From positions 163,786 to 227,785 of the forward strand of contig NZ_LNSG01000008.1 in NCBI RefSeq assembly GCF_001468395.1: a DNA stretch of 64,000 bases. Reading direction: 5' to 3'. Under the pieces are notes generated by a model. It saw nothing but the letters and a program-made list of their open reading frames with translations. It made no database searches and had not been told where the DNA came from. The translations under genes were made by a program, and so were the position numbers. Of the stretch, positions 1-7,327 are shown piece by piece; position 1 is the first letter of the stretch, and each line of letters opens with the position of its first letter. The DNA is from Sphingopyxis sp. H073. Lineage in GTDB: Bacteria > Pseudomonadota > Alphaproteobacteria > Sphingomonadales > Sphingomonadaceae.

Positions 1-238
1 AATTGGAATAGACGGCGTAGCCGGTGATCCAGCCCTTCGACTTGGCGAATTCCTGCGATTTCCTCCATTTGTCCGCCAGATAATTGGCATAGTCCATCTC
101 GCCGCCGTCGGCGATCTTGATCATCGAGACCTCGGTAAAATCGCCCGAGACGAGCGGGAAATCCTGCGCTGCGACAGGCGCCGTCGCGGCGCACGACAGC
201 AGCGCGGCCAGCACGGCCGCTTTCCATTTTCCGGTCAT
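1..238 (-). CDS. Secreted protein of unknown function, N-terminal part only
   Basis: The gene begins with ATG at 238 and runs off the left edge, so about 79 N-terminal residues are visible. The first 25 or so residues form a signal peptide: basic MTGKWK, a hydrophobic Ala/Leu core, then an APVAAQ cleavage region, which predicts export to the periplasm. The mature part seen (EVSMIKIADGG, MDYANYLADKW) matches no family I can name. It is divergent from nth, with about 160 bp between them. That it is a real coding region is fairly secure; its function is unknown. Confidence 0.7.
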   Translation of the reverse strand, partial: MTGKWKAAVLAALLSCAATAPVAAQDFPLVSGDFTEVSMIKIADGGEMDYANYLADKWRKSQEFAKSKGWITGYAVYSN

Positions 239-396
239 TGATCTGCCCTCCAGGCCGGGTGAGGATCCCCGGACCCCCTTGTCCGGCGTACCCCGACGAC
301 GAACTCACCCGAAGCAATCGATCTGACGACTCGCCTTCGGAGTGAACGGACCTTGTATCTTCGCTATGGGCGAGTCAAATAGCCCATTCGGGGTAG

Positions 397-1089
397 TTGG
401 GGCGGGAGCGCGGGGCTATCAAAAAGGCCGATATCTTCGAATTCTACCGCCGCCTCGCCGAGCTGAACCCCAGCCCGGAGACCGAGCTGGAATTCGGCAA
501 TATCTACCAGCTGCTCGTCGCGGTGGTGCTTTCGGCGCAGGCGACCGATGTCGGGGTGAACAAGGCGACGCGGCGGCTGTTCGAGGAGGTGAAGACGCCC
601 GAGCAGATGCTCGCCCTCGGCGAGGAGGGGCTCAAGCAGCACATCAAGACGATCGGGCTGTTCAACGCCAAGGCGAAGAATGTCATCGCGCTCAGCGAAA
701 TTCTCGTCCGTGATTTTGGCGGGGAGGTGCCCGCCGACCGCGACACGCTCGTCGAACTGCCCGGCGTCGGGCGCAAGACCGCCAATGTCGTGATGAACTG
801 CGCCTTCGGAGCCGAGACCTTCGCGGTCGACACGCATATCTTCCGCGTCGGCAACCGCACGGGCCTTGCGCCCGGCAAGACGGTGCTTGCGGTCGAAAGG
901 AAACTCGACAAGGACACGCCGCAGCCGTTCCGGGTCGGCGCGCACCACTGGCTGATCCTCCACGGCCGCTACATCTGCAAGGCGCGCACCCCCGAATGCT
1001 GGCGCTGCCCTGTCGAGGATCTCTGCCGCTACAAGCCGAAAACCCCCAAGCCTGGCGCGAAGAAAGCGAAGACGGCAGCCAAGCCCTGA
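397..1089 (+). CDS. nth: Endonuclease III (DNA glycosylase/AP lyase)
   Basis: Base-excision repair enzyme that removes oxidised pyrimidines and cleaves abasic sites. All hallmarks are visible. The helix-hairpin-helix LPGVGRKTANVV at about residues 121-132 carries the catalytic Lys127. The catalytic Asp145 lies in VDTHIFRV. The C-terminal [4Fe-4S] loop has Cys194, Cys201, Cys204 and Cys210 in the family spacing C-x6-C-x2-C-x5-C. The 230-residue length is normal, with a Lys-rich tail. The first in-frame start is TTG at 397; no convincing ATG lies closer to the conserved domain, so the start is uncertain by a few codons. Appears to be a single-gene unit. Confidence 0.96.
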   Translation: MGRERGAIKKADIFEFYRRLAELNPSPETELEFGNIYQLLVAVVLSAQATDVGVNKATRRLFEEVKTPEQMLALGEEGLKQHIKTIGLFNAKAKNVIALSEILVRDFGGEVPADRDTLVELPGVGRKTANVVMNCAFGAETFAVDTHIFRVGNRTGLAPGKTVLAVERKLDKDTPQPFRVGAHHWLILHGRYICKARTPECWRCPVEDLCRYKPKTPKPGAKKAKTAAKP

Positions 1090-1159
1090 ACGTCATCGAA
1101 AGGAGCGCGGACCGCTCCCCCGGGGTCAGCCCCTAGACATTCTCGCGTCCGTCATTATA

Positions 1160-1171
1160 TACCGCCCGTTA
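1160..1171. promoter_or_regulatory. Putative TetR operator at the repressor start codon
   Basis: TACCGCCCGTTA matches 9 of 12 positions of the perfect palindrome TACCGATCGGTA found upstream of the efflux operon, and its last base is the A of the repressor ATG. It is preceded by an AT-rich TATATA. Binding here would block transcription or translation initiation of the repressor, which suggests autoregulation. Inferred from sequence similarity only. Confidence 0.5.
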
Positions 1172-1782
1172 TGGAAAGCACAATTGCCCCCCCCGTCAAG
1201 GGACGTCCGCGTGAGTTCTGCGTCGACAAGGCGTTGGCAGAAGCCCTGCACGTCTTCTGGGCGAAGGGCTATGACGGCGCGTCGATGACCGACCTTACCG
1301 AGGCGATGGGCATCACCAAGCCCAGCCTCTATGCCGCCTTCGGGAACAAGGAAGCCTTGTTTCACAAGGCGCTGGACCTCTATGAGGCGGAAAAGCTCGA
1401 ATATACGCGCGCCGCGCTCCAGCAGCCGACGGCGCGCAAGGTCGCGGAATATTATCTGCGCGGCGGGGTCGACGTGCACGCCGCCGAAGGCGAGCCGCAC
1501 GGCTGCATGGGCTTGATGAGTTCGCTCGCGTGCAGCCCCGAGGCCGAGTCGATCAAGGCCGATGTGATCCGCCGCCGGGCTTCGTCGCAGCGGGCGCTGG
1601 TCGAGCGGTTCGAACAGGCGAAGCGCGAAGGCGACCTGCCCGCGCACATCGACGCCGAGGGGCTGACGAGCTTTCTCTACGCGATCCTGCAGGGAATCAC
1701 GGTGCAGGCGGGGGCCGGGGCGACGCGCGCCGAACTCGAGCGGCTGGTCGACACCAGCCTGGCGCTGTGGCCGAGCAAATAG
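1171..1782 (+). CDS. TetR/AcrR-family transcriptional repressor
   Basis: 203 residues. The N-terminal helix-turn-helix (about residues 15-60) has the family pattern: FWAKGYDGASMTDLTEAMG followed by the recognition helix KPSLYAAFGNKEALF. The remaining 140 residues are the helical ligand-binding and dimerisation domain and include the C-x5-SLAC segment common in this subfamily. It lies directly upstream of and codirectional with an RND efflux operon, with operator-like palindromes at both promoters, so it most likely represses the pump until an inducer binds. The inducer cannot be told from sequence. The ATG at 1171 is the first start and agrees with the domain. Confidence 0.92.
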   Translation: MESTIAPPVKGRPREFCVDKALAEALHVFWAKGYDGASMTDLTEAMGITKPSLYAAFGNKEALFHKALDLYEAEKLEYTRAALQQPTARKVAEYYLRGGVDVHAAEGEPHGCMGLMSSLACSPEAESIKADVIRRRASSQRALVERFEQAKREGDLPAHIDAEGLTSFLYAILQGITVQAGAGATRAELERLVDTSLALWPSK

Positions 1783-1831
1783 GGCAGGTCGGCCGGCGAA
1801 AGAAAAACATCGCCGGCCCGAAATTTTTCGA

Positions 1832-1843
1832 TACCGATCGGTA
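1832..1843. promoter_or_regulatory. Perfect 12-bp palindrome, putative TetR operator
   Basis: TACCGATCGGTA reads identically on both strands and ends 9 bp before the -35 box of the efflux promoter. Its position and its relatives at 1160-1171 and 1879-1890 make it the best candidate for the primary operator of the TetR protein encoded just upstream. Confidence 0.65.
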
Positions 1844-1852
1844 CAAAACTCC

Positions 1853-1880
1853 TTGACAAGATGAACGGCGGGTTTATATA
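1853..1880 (+). promoter_or_regulatory. Sigma-70-type promoter of the efflux operon
   Basis: TTGACA at 1853-1858 and TATATA at 1875-1880, separated by 16 bp, form a strong consensus-like promoter in a GC-rich background. It is flanked by the palindrome at 1832-1843, and the second operator-like site begins inside its -10 box. Transcription would produce a leader of about 255 nt before the first structural gene. Confidence 0.7.
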
Positions 1881-1890
1881 CCGCTTAGTA
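1879..1890. promoter_or_regulatory. Second operator-like site overlapping the -10 box
   Basis: TACCGCTTAGTA agrees with TACCGATCGGTA at 9 of 12 positions, keeping both outer ends TACCG and GTA. It overlaps the last two bases of the -10 hexamer and continues over the likely start point. It lies 47 bp downstream of the perfect palindrome. Confidence 0.45.
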
Positions 1891-1941
1891 CAGATGGTCA
1901 GGGCGCTCCTGCCCCGCCGCCAGACGCGAAGGGAAACGCCG

Positions 1942-1971
1942 ATGAGCAACTGCGACTGCACCCGGGACTAG
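1942..1971 (+). CDS. Possible 9-codon leader peptide MSNCDCTRD
   Basis: A tiny open frame lies in the transcribed leader of the efflux operon, preceded by a GAAGGGAAA ribosome-binding-like stretch about 7 bases upstream of its ATG. It encodes MSNCDCTRD, with two cysteines among nine residues. The long stem-loop at 2061-2103 follows before the first structural gene. This resembles an attenuation layout, but there is no conservation evidence and such a short frame can arise by chance. Confidence 0.25.
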   Translation: MSNCDCTRD

Positions 1972-2060
1972 TCCGCTAGCCCAACCCTAATTTTTTCCGG
2001 AATTTCGCGCTGACGCCCGCAGGGCGGCACGCGGCTTCCCTTGTCCAGAATCTCCCCTCG

Positions 2061-2103
2061 CCGGGCGCAAGTGTCCCCGGGGTTCGCGCCCCCTTGCGCC
2101 CGG
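2061..2103 (+). promoter_or_regulatory. Long leader hairpin before the efflux operon
   Basis: CCGGGCGCAAG (2061-2071) and CTTGCGCCCGG (2093-2103) are perfect 11-base arms around a 21-base loop. No U-run follows, so it is not a classical intrinsic terminator. It could shape the leader RNA, hide or expose a binding site, or stabilise the message. Confidence 0.5.
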
Positions 2104-2142
2104 CACCCCCGATAAAACCTTCATCTCCAGGAGGATCGACCC

Positions 2143-2559
2143 ATGGCCTATCTTGCACTGAATGACGGGTTCGCCGCCGCCATCGCCGCCGCAAACCCCA
2201 CCCCTTCCGCCCCCGCGCTGTCCCCCGCGGCGCCGAAAGCCGATATTCCCGCCGGCTTTTCGGCGCTCGAGTGGTCGGTCGTGATGCTCGCGCGTCACGA
2301 CCGGCCTTCGAGCCTGCGCGAACCCGGGCGCTTCCAGAAATTCCTGGGCCATATCTTCGGCGAGAGCTTCAACCGCCGCCTCGCCGACCCGAAGCTCGAG
2401 GCGCTGCGCCGCATGGCGGTGCTGACCTGGCACCACAGCTATTCGGTACCGAAGCGGGAAATCCAGGCCTTCTTCGCCGCGGGTTTCAACGCCGATCATT
2501 ATGAACTGCTCGGCAAGCGCGTCGCCGAAGTGCACGTCGCCCGCCTTTTCCGAAAGTAA
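2143..2559 (+). CDS. Hypothetical protein at the head of the RND efflux operon
   Basis: 138 residues. A very good AGGAGG ribosome-binding site lies 7 bases before the ATG. The N-terminal 45 residues are a low-complexity Ala/Pro linker. The rest is a compact, probably helical domain (FSALEWSVVMLARHDRPSSL, then RMAVLTWHHSYSVPKREIQAF) with no recognised catalytic motif. No signal peptide or membrane span is evident, so it is probably cytoplasmic. It ends only 4 bp before the adaptor gene and must be cotranscribed with it, so its role is presumably linked to the pump or its substrate. I do not recognise the family. Confidence 0.85.
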   Translation: MAYLALNDGFAAAIAAANPTPSAPALSPAAPKADIPAGFSALEWSVVMLARHDRPSSLREPGRFQKFLGHIFGESFNRRLADPKLEALRRMAVLTWHHSYSVPKREIQAFFAAGFNADHYELLGKRVAEVHVARLFRK

Positions 2560-2563
2560 TCCC

Positions 2564-3841
2564 ATGAACATGCTCTCCCCCATAAAGGGCGAGGAGACGG
2601 CAGAAGCCGCCCTCGTCCCCGCCCCGAATGACGCCGCCAGGCATCGCTGGCGCAGCCGCGGCCTGAAATATGGCCTGCCCGCTATCCTGCTTGTCGCCGC
2701 CGGCTGGGGTCTGACCCATCGCGAGGCGCCGGCGAATGCCGCGCCGCCGGTTCCGGTCGTCACCGTCGCCGCGCCGCTGGTGCGCGACATCAACGAGTGG
2801 GACGATTATGTCGGCCGCTTCGAGGCGGTGAATTCGGTCGAGGTACGCCCGCGCGTCTCGGGCCAGCTCACCGGCGTCCACTTCACCGACGGCCAGATCG
2901 TCCGCAAGGGCCAGCTGCTCTTCACGATCGATCCGCGCCCCTTCGCCGCCGCGCTCGCCGAAGCGCGCGCCGAAGCGGCGAGCGCGCGCAGCGACTTGGC
3001 GCTGGCGCAGACCAATCTCGCCCGCGCCAACCGGCTGGTCGCCGATGAGGCGGTGTCGCAGAGCGATCTCGACCAGCTGAACGCCCGGGTGCGCGCCGCC
3101 TCGGCGAGCCTCGCGGCCGCCGAAGCGCGGGTCCGCTCGCGCGCGCTCGACATAGAGTTCACGCAGGTCCGCGCACCGATCAACGGCCGCATCTCGGACC
3201 GCCGCGTCGATGCGGGCAACCTCGTCGCCGCGGGCGAAGGCAGTGCTGGCAGCCTGCTGACGACGATCAATGCGCTCGACCCGATCTATTTCAGCTTCAA
3301 CGGCTCCGAAGGCCTGTTCCTGAAAGCGAAGCGCGCCGAGGAAGAGGGCGCCACCGGGACAGAGGTGCAGGTCAAGCTGCAGGACGAGGCGACTTACAGC
3401 CGCACCGGCAAGCTCGACTTCACCGACAATGGCATCGACCCGCGTTCGGGCACGATCCGCGGCCGCGCCGTGATCGCGAATCCCGACCTGTTCCTGTCGC
3501 CCGGCATGTTCGGCAACATGCGCCTGTCGAGCGGCGCCAAAGAACGCGCGCTGCTCGTCCCCGACGCGGCGATCCAGACCGATCAGGCGCGCAAGACGCT
3601 GCTGGTGGTCGGCAAGGACGGTCAGGTCGCGGCACGCGAGGTCAAGCTCGGCCCCGTCGTCGACGGCCTGCGCGTCGTGCGCGGCGGCGTCACGCCGACC
3701 GACCGCGTCGTGATCGTCGGGACGCAGCTCGCGCAGCCCGGGACCAAGGTCCAGACGCGCGTCGGCAAGATCGCGCCGGTTGCCGCGACCGCCGCGCCGC
3801 CGAGCACCGCGCTGGTCGGCGAAGCGACCTTCGCGCGCTGA
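2564..3841 (+). CDS. RND efflux periplasmic adaptor (HlyD/AcrA family)
   Basis: 425 residues from ATG 2564, which follows the upstream gene by 4 bp. A single N-terminal membrane anchor (YGLPAILLVAAGWGL, about residues 35-50) precedes the periplasmic part. The lipoyl/barrel-sandwich half-motifs GRFEAVNSVEVRPRVSGQL and the later QVRAPINGRISDRRVDAGN flank an alpha-helical hairpin rich in Ala/Arg. A beta-barrel and membrane-proximal domain follow, with a DPRSGTIRGRAVIANPD segment typical of the AcrA/MexA branch. It bridges the inner-membrane pump encoded next to the outer membrane channel encoded third. The substrate is not deducible. Confidence 0.95.
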   Translation: MNMLSPIKGEETAEAALVPAPNDAARHRWRSRGLKYGLPAILLVAAGWGLTHREAPANAAPPVPVVTVAAPLVRDINEWDDYVGRFEAVNSVEVRPRVSGQLTGVHFTDGQIVRKGQLLFTIDPRPFAAALAEARAEAASARSDLALAQTNLARANRLVADEAVSQSDLDQLNARVRAASASLAAAEARVRSRALDIEFTQVRAPINGRISDRRVDAGNLVAAGEGSAGSLLTTINALDPIYFSFNGSEGLFLKAKRAEEEGATGTEVQVKLQDEATYSRTGKLDFTDNGIDPRSGTIRGRAVIANPDLFLSPGMFGNMRLSSGAKERALLVPDAAIQTDQARKTLLVVGKDGQVAAREVKLGPVVDGLRVVRGGVTPTDRVVIVGTQLAQPGTKVQTRVGKIAPVAATAAPPSTALVGEATFAR

Positions 3842-3850
3842 GCCTGAAGG

Positions 3851-3958
3851 CCCCTCCCTTCCGGGAGGGGTTTGGGGAGGGTCTGCCCGTCCGATGCCCT
3901 CCCCGCTGCGCCCCGGAGCAAGTCCGGGGCTCGCTGCCCCTCCCGCAAGCGGGAGGGG
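3851..3958. repeat. Cluster of three REP-like hairpins
   Basis: Three perfect stem-loops lie between the adaptor and pump genes: CCCCTCCC/GGGAGGGG (3851-3870, 4-base loop), CCCCGGA/TCCGGGG (3911-3929), and CCCCTCCCGC/GCGGGAGGGG (3937-3958, AA loop). The first and third share the same core, so this is a mosaic interspersed palindrome element. Located inside an operon, it could reduce read-through or protect upstream message. Confidence 0.75.
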
Positions 3959-3998
3959 GATAATTGGAAATTCGATCCTCCAGTCCGGGGAGCCCGTC

Positions 3999-6900
3999 AT
4001 GCGTCTTTCGCGCTTTTTCATCATGCGCCCGATCTTTGCCGCGGTCATCGCGGTGATCATCACCCTCGTCGGCGCGATCGCCTATTGGTCGCTGCCCGTC
4101 TCGCAATATCCCGACATCGTCCCGCCGACGGTCACGGTCACCGCCAACTACCCCGGCGCGTCAGCCGAGACCGTCGCCGAGACGGTGGCGACGCCGATCG
4201 AGCAGGAAATCAACGGCGTCGACAACATGCTCTACCAGTCGAGCCAGTCGACCGGCGACGGGACGGTGACGATCACCGTGACCTTCAAGATCGGCACCGA
4301 CCTCGACGCCGCGCAGGTGCTGGTGCAGAACCGCGTCGCGATCGCGGTACCGCGCCTGCCCGAAGAGGTGCAGCGTCTCGGCGTCGTGACGCGCAAGACC
4401 TCGCCCGACTTCCTGATGGTCGTGAACCTCGTCTCGCCCGACAAGTCGCTCGATCGCTCGTACCTGTCCAACTATGCGCTGACCCAGCTCAAGGACCGGC
4501 TGAGCCGCATCGACGGGGTCGGTGACGTCCGCCTGTTCGGCGCGCGCGACTATGCGATGCGCGTGTGGATCGACCCGACGCGCGCCGCGGCGCTCAACCT
4601 GACCGCGGGCGAAATCGTAGCGGCGCTGCGCGCGCAAAATGTGCAGGTCGCGGCGGGCTCGCTCGGCCAGCCTCCCTATGCGAGCGGCAACGCCTATCAG
4701 CTCAATGTCGAGACGCAAGGCCGCCTCGCCGACCCGCAGCAGTTCGCCGATGTCGTGATCCGCACCGACGCCGACGGGCGGCAGGTGCGCGTCGCCGACG
4801 TCGCGCGCGTCGAGCTCGGCGCGTCGGACTATAACAGCAACACCTATCTGTCGGGCGACCCGACCGTGATCCTCGCAGCGTTCCAGCGCCCGGGGTCGAA
4901 CGCGCTCGAAGCCGCGAAGGCGATCGAGACCGAGATGGAGGCCGCGTCGAAGACCTTCCCCAAGGGCCTCGAATATCGCGTCATCTATAATCCCACCAAG
5001 TTCATCGAGCAGTCGATCGACGCGGTGAAGGACACGCTGCTCGAAGCGATGGTGCTCGTCGTCATCGTGATCCTGGTCTTCCTCCAGAAATGGCGCGCCG
5101 CGGTGATCCCGATCGTCGCCATTCCCGTATCGCTCGTCGGCACCTTCACGGTACTCGCGGCGTTCGGCTACAGCCTCAACAACCTCTCGCTCTTCGGGCT
5201 CGTGCTCGCGATCGGCATCGTCGTCGACGACGCGATCGTCGTGGTCGAGAATGTCGAACGCAACCTCGAACGCGGGCTGTCATCGCTGAAGGCCGCGCAA
5301 ACCTCGATGGACGAGGTGTCGGGCGCGCTCGTCGCGATCGTCCTCGTGCTCTGCGCGGTCTTTGTGCCGACATTGTTCCTGACCGGGCTGTCGGGCGCCT
5401 TCTACCAGCAGTTCGCGGTGACGATCTCGACCGCGACGATCATCTCGCTGATCGTCTCGCTGACGCTGTCGCCCGCGCTCGCCGCGATCCTGCTGAAGCC
5501 GCACGCCGCGCCCGCCAAACCCTCGCGCATCCGCGAGCTGCTACAGCGCGCCGGTGACGCCTTCAACGCGGCGTTCGAGAAGATGAGCACGGCCTATGCG
5601 TCGCTCACCGATCGCCTCGTCCGGCGTCCGAAGCGGATGATGATCACCTATGGCGGGCTGATCGCCGCCACGGCGGGCCTCTTCTGGGCAACGCCGACGG
5701 GCTTCATCCCGGCGCAGGATCAGGGCTATTTCCTCGCGGTTGTCCAGCTGCCCCCCGGCGCCTCGGTCGAACGCACCGATGCGGCGCTGCGCAAGGTCGC
5801 CGAACGAATCCTGCCCAATAAAGGCATTCTCGGTTCGGTGATGCTCGCGGGCTTCGACGGGCCGTCGCAGACGCTCGCCCCGAACGCCGCCGCGGCATAC
5901 TTTCCGCTCAAGAGCTTCGAGGAACGGGGGAAGCTCGGCGTCAGCTTCGACGAGATCATGAACGAAGCGCGCGCCGACGTCGCCGACATCACCGAAGCGC
6001 GCGTGATCGTGATCCCGCCGCCGCTCATTCAGGGTATCGGCTCGGCGGGCGGCTACCGGATGATGGTGCAGGACCGCGGCGGTCACGGATACCAGAAGCT
6101 GGCCGAGGAATCGGGCAAGCTGATCGGCAAGGCGAACCAGACGCCGGGTCTGGCGCAGGTCTTCACCTTCTTCGACACCGGCAGCCCACGCGTCTATGCC
6201 GACATCGACCGGGCAAAGGCGAACCTGCTCGGCGTGCCCCCCGAGCGCGTGTTCGAGACGTTGCAGGTCTATCTGGGATCGGCGTTCGTCAACGACTTCA
6301 ACCTGCTCGGCCGCACCTATCGCGTGACCGCACAGGCCGATGCGCCCTTCCGCCAGTCGGTCGCCGACATCGCCAACCTCCAGACGCGCTCGAACACCGG
6401 CGAGATGGTGCCGATCGGGTCGGTCGCGACCTTCAAGGACAAGACCGGCCCGTACCGCGTCGTCCGCTACAACCTCTACCCCGCGGTCGAGGTCGATGGC
6501 GACACCGCGCCGGGTTACAGCTCGGGCGCATCGCTGACGACGATGGAAAAGGTCGCGGCCGAAACGCTTCCTGCGGGTTACGGCACCGAATGGACCGGCA
6601 TCGCCTATCAGCAGAAGGCGGCGGGCAGCACGGCGGCGCTCGTCTTCGCGCTGGCGGTCGTGTTCGTCTTCCTGGTGCTGGCGGCGCAGTACGAGAGCCT
6701 GACCTTGCCGCTGTCGATCATCCTGATCGTGCCGATGTGCCTGTTCGCGGCGATGGTCGGCGTCAATCTGCGCGGCATGGACAATAATGTCCTGACGCAG
6801 ATCGGGCTCGTCGTCCTCATCGCGCTCGCGGCGAAGAATGCGATCCTGATCGTCGAATTCGCACGCCAAGCCGAGGAACAGGACGGGCTGTCGCCGGTCG

Positions 6901-7181
6901 AAGCCGCGGTGCGCGCCGCGCGCGACCGCCTGCGTCCGATCCTGATGACCAGCTTTGCCTTCATCCTCGGCGCCGTGCCGCTCCTCATCGCCAGCGGCGC
7001 GGGCGCGGAACTGCGCCAGGCGCTCGGCACCGCGGTCTTCTTCGGGATGATCGGCGTGACGGCGTTCGGCCTGCTCTTCACCCCCACCTTCTATGTCGTC
7101 TGCCGCGCGCTCGGCGACCGTATCGCAGCCCTGCGCGGCCGCGGCGGTGCTGCCGAGCCCGCGCTGCAGCCGGCGGAATAG
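3999..7181 (+). CDS. RND multidrug efflux pump, HAE1 family
   Basis: 1060 residues from the ATG at 3999, preceded by a GGGGAG ribosome-binding site. This start gives the standard N-terminus MRLSRFFIMRPIFAAV, which leads straight into TM1. Twelve membrane spans in two repeats enclose two large periplasmic loops (porter and docking domains). The proton-relay segment in TM4 reads GIVVDDAIVVVENVER with the paired Asp residues typical of drug (HAE) rather than metal (HME) pumps. The second-half motif LVVLIALAAKNAILIVEFA is also present. It forms an AcrB/MexF-like trimer with the flanking adaptor and channel. The C-terminal tail is short. Confidence 0.96.
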   Translation: MRLSRFFIMRPIFAAVIAVIITLVGAIAYWSLPVSQYPDIVPPTVTVTANYPGASAETVAETVATPIEQEINGVDNMLYQSSQSTGDGTVTITVTFKIGTDLDAAQVLVQNRVAIAVPRLPEEVQRLGVVTRKTSPDFLMVVNLVSPDKSLDRSYLSNYALTQLKDRLSRIDGVGDVRLFGARDYAMRVWIDPTRAAALNLTAGEIVAALRAQNVQVAAGSLGQPPYASGNAYQLNVETQGRLADPQQFADVVIRTDADGRQVRVADVARVELGASDYNSNTYLSGDPTVILAAFQRPGSNALEAAKAIETEMEAASKTFPKGLEYRVIYNPTKFIEQSIDAVKDTLLEAMVLVVIVILVFLQKWRAAVIPIVAIPVSLVGTFTVLAAFGYSLNNLSLFGLVLAIGIVVDDAIVVVENVERNLERGLSSLKAAQTSMDEVSGALVAIVLVLCAVFVPTLFLTGLSGAFYQQFAVTISTATIISLIVSLTLSPALAAILLKPHAAPAKPSRIRELLQRAGDAFNAAFEKMSTAYASLTDRLVRRPKRMMITYGGLIAATAGLFWATPTGFIPAQDQGYFLAVVQLPPGASVERTDAALRKVAERILPNKGILGSVMLAGFDGPSQTLAPNAAAAYFPLKSFEERGKLGVSFDEIMNEARADVADITEARVIVIPPPLIQGIGSAGGYRMMVQDRGGHGYQKLAEESGKLIGKANQTPGLAQVFTFFDTGSPRVYADIDRAKANLLGVPPERVFETLQVYLGSAFVNDFNLLGRTYRVTAQADAPFRQSVADIANLQTRSNTGEMVPIGSVATFKDKTGPYRVVRYNLYPAVEVDGDTAPGYSSGASLTTMEKVAAETLPAGYGTEWTGIAYQQKAAGSTAALVFALAVVFVFLVLAAQYESLTLPLSIILIVPMCLFAAMVGVNLRGMDNNVLTQIGLVVLIALAAKNAILIVEFARQAEEQDGLSPVEAAVRAARDRLRPILMTSFAFILGAVPLLIASGAGAELRQALGTAVFFGMIGVTAFGLLFTPTFYVVCRALGDRIAALRGRGGAAEPALQPAE

Positions 7182-7206
7182 ATAGGGTCATGGCCAATAT
7201 CCGTGT

Positions 7207-7286
7207 GTCCCCGCGAAGGCGGGGACCCATCACCGATCGGTTCAAAATAGCACCGGCCCGAGATGGGCTCCCGCCTTCGCGGGAGC
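7207..7286. repeat. Pair of inverted REP-like hairpins with an operator-like core
   Basis: GTCCCCGC/GCGGGGAC (7207-7226) and GCTCCCGC/GCGGGAGC (7267-7286) are perfect 8-bp stems with GAAG and CTTC loops, arranged head to head. This is the sphingomonad type of repetitive palindrome. The spacer between them contains ACCGATCGGT (7232-7241), which matches the TetR operator candidate upstream of the operon, with CAAAA following in both places. Confidence 0.75.
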
Positions 7287-7327
7287 ACACCGCTTTCTTT
7301 TGAAGGCAGAGTTTCAGGAGACCTCCA

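Noticed and set aside
2486..4063. Long minus-strand open frame (525 codons) opposite the RND adaptor
   Set aside because: Arg/Gly/Ala-rich composition with no motif, exactly antisense to a recognised gene; a shadow of GC-rich codon use.
5541..6869. Minus-strand 442-codon frame opposite the RND pump
   Set aside because: His/Asp/Arg-rich shadow; the plus strand has an unmistakable RND protein.
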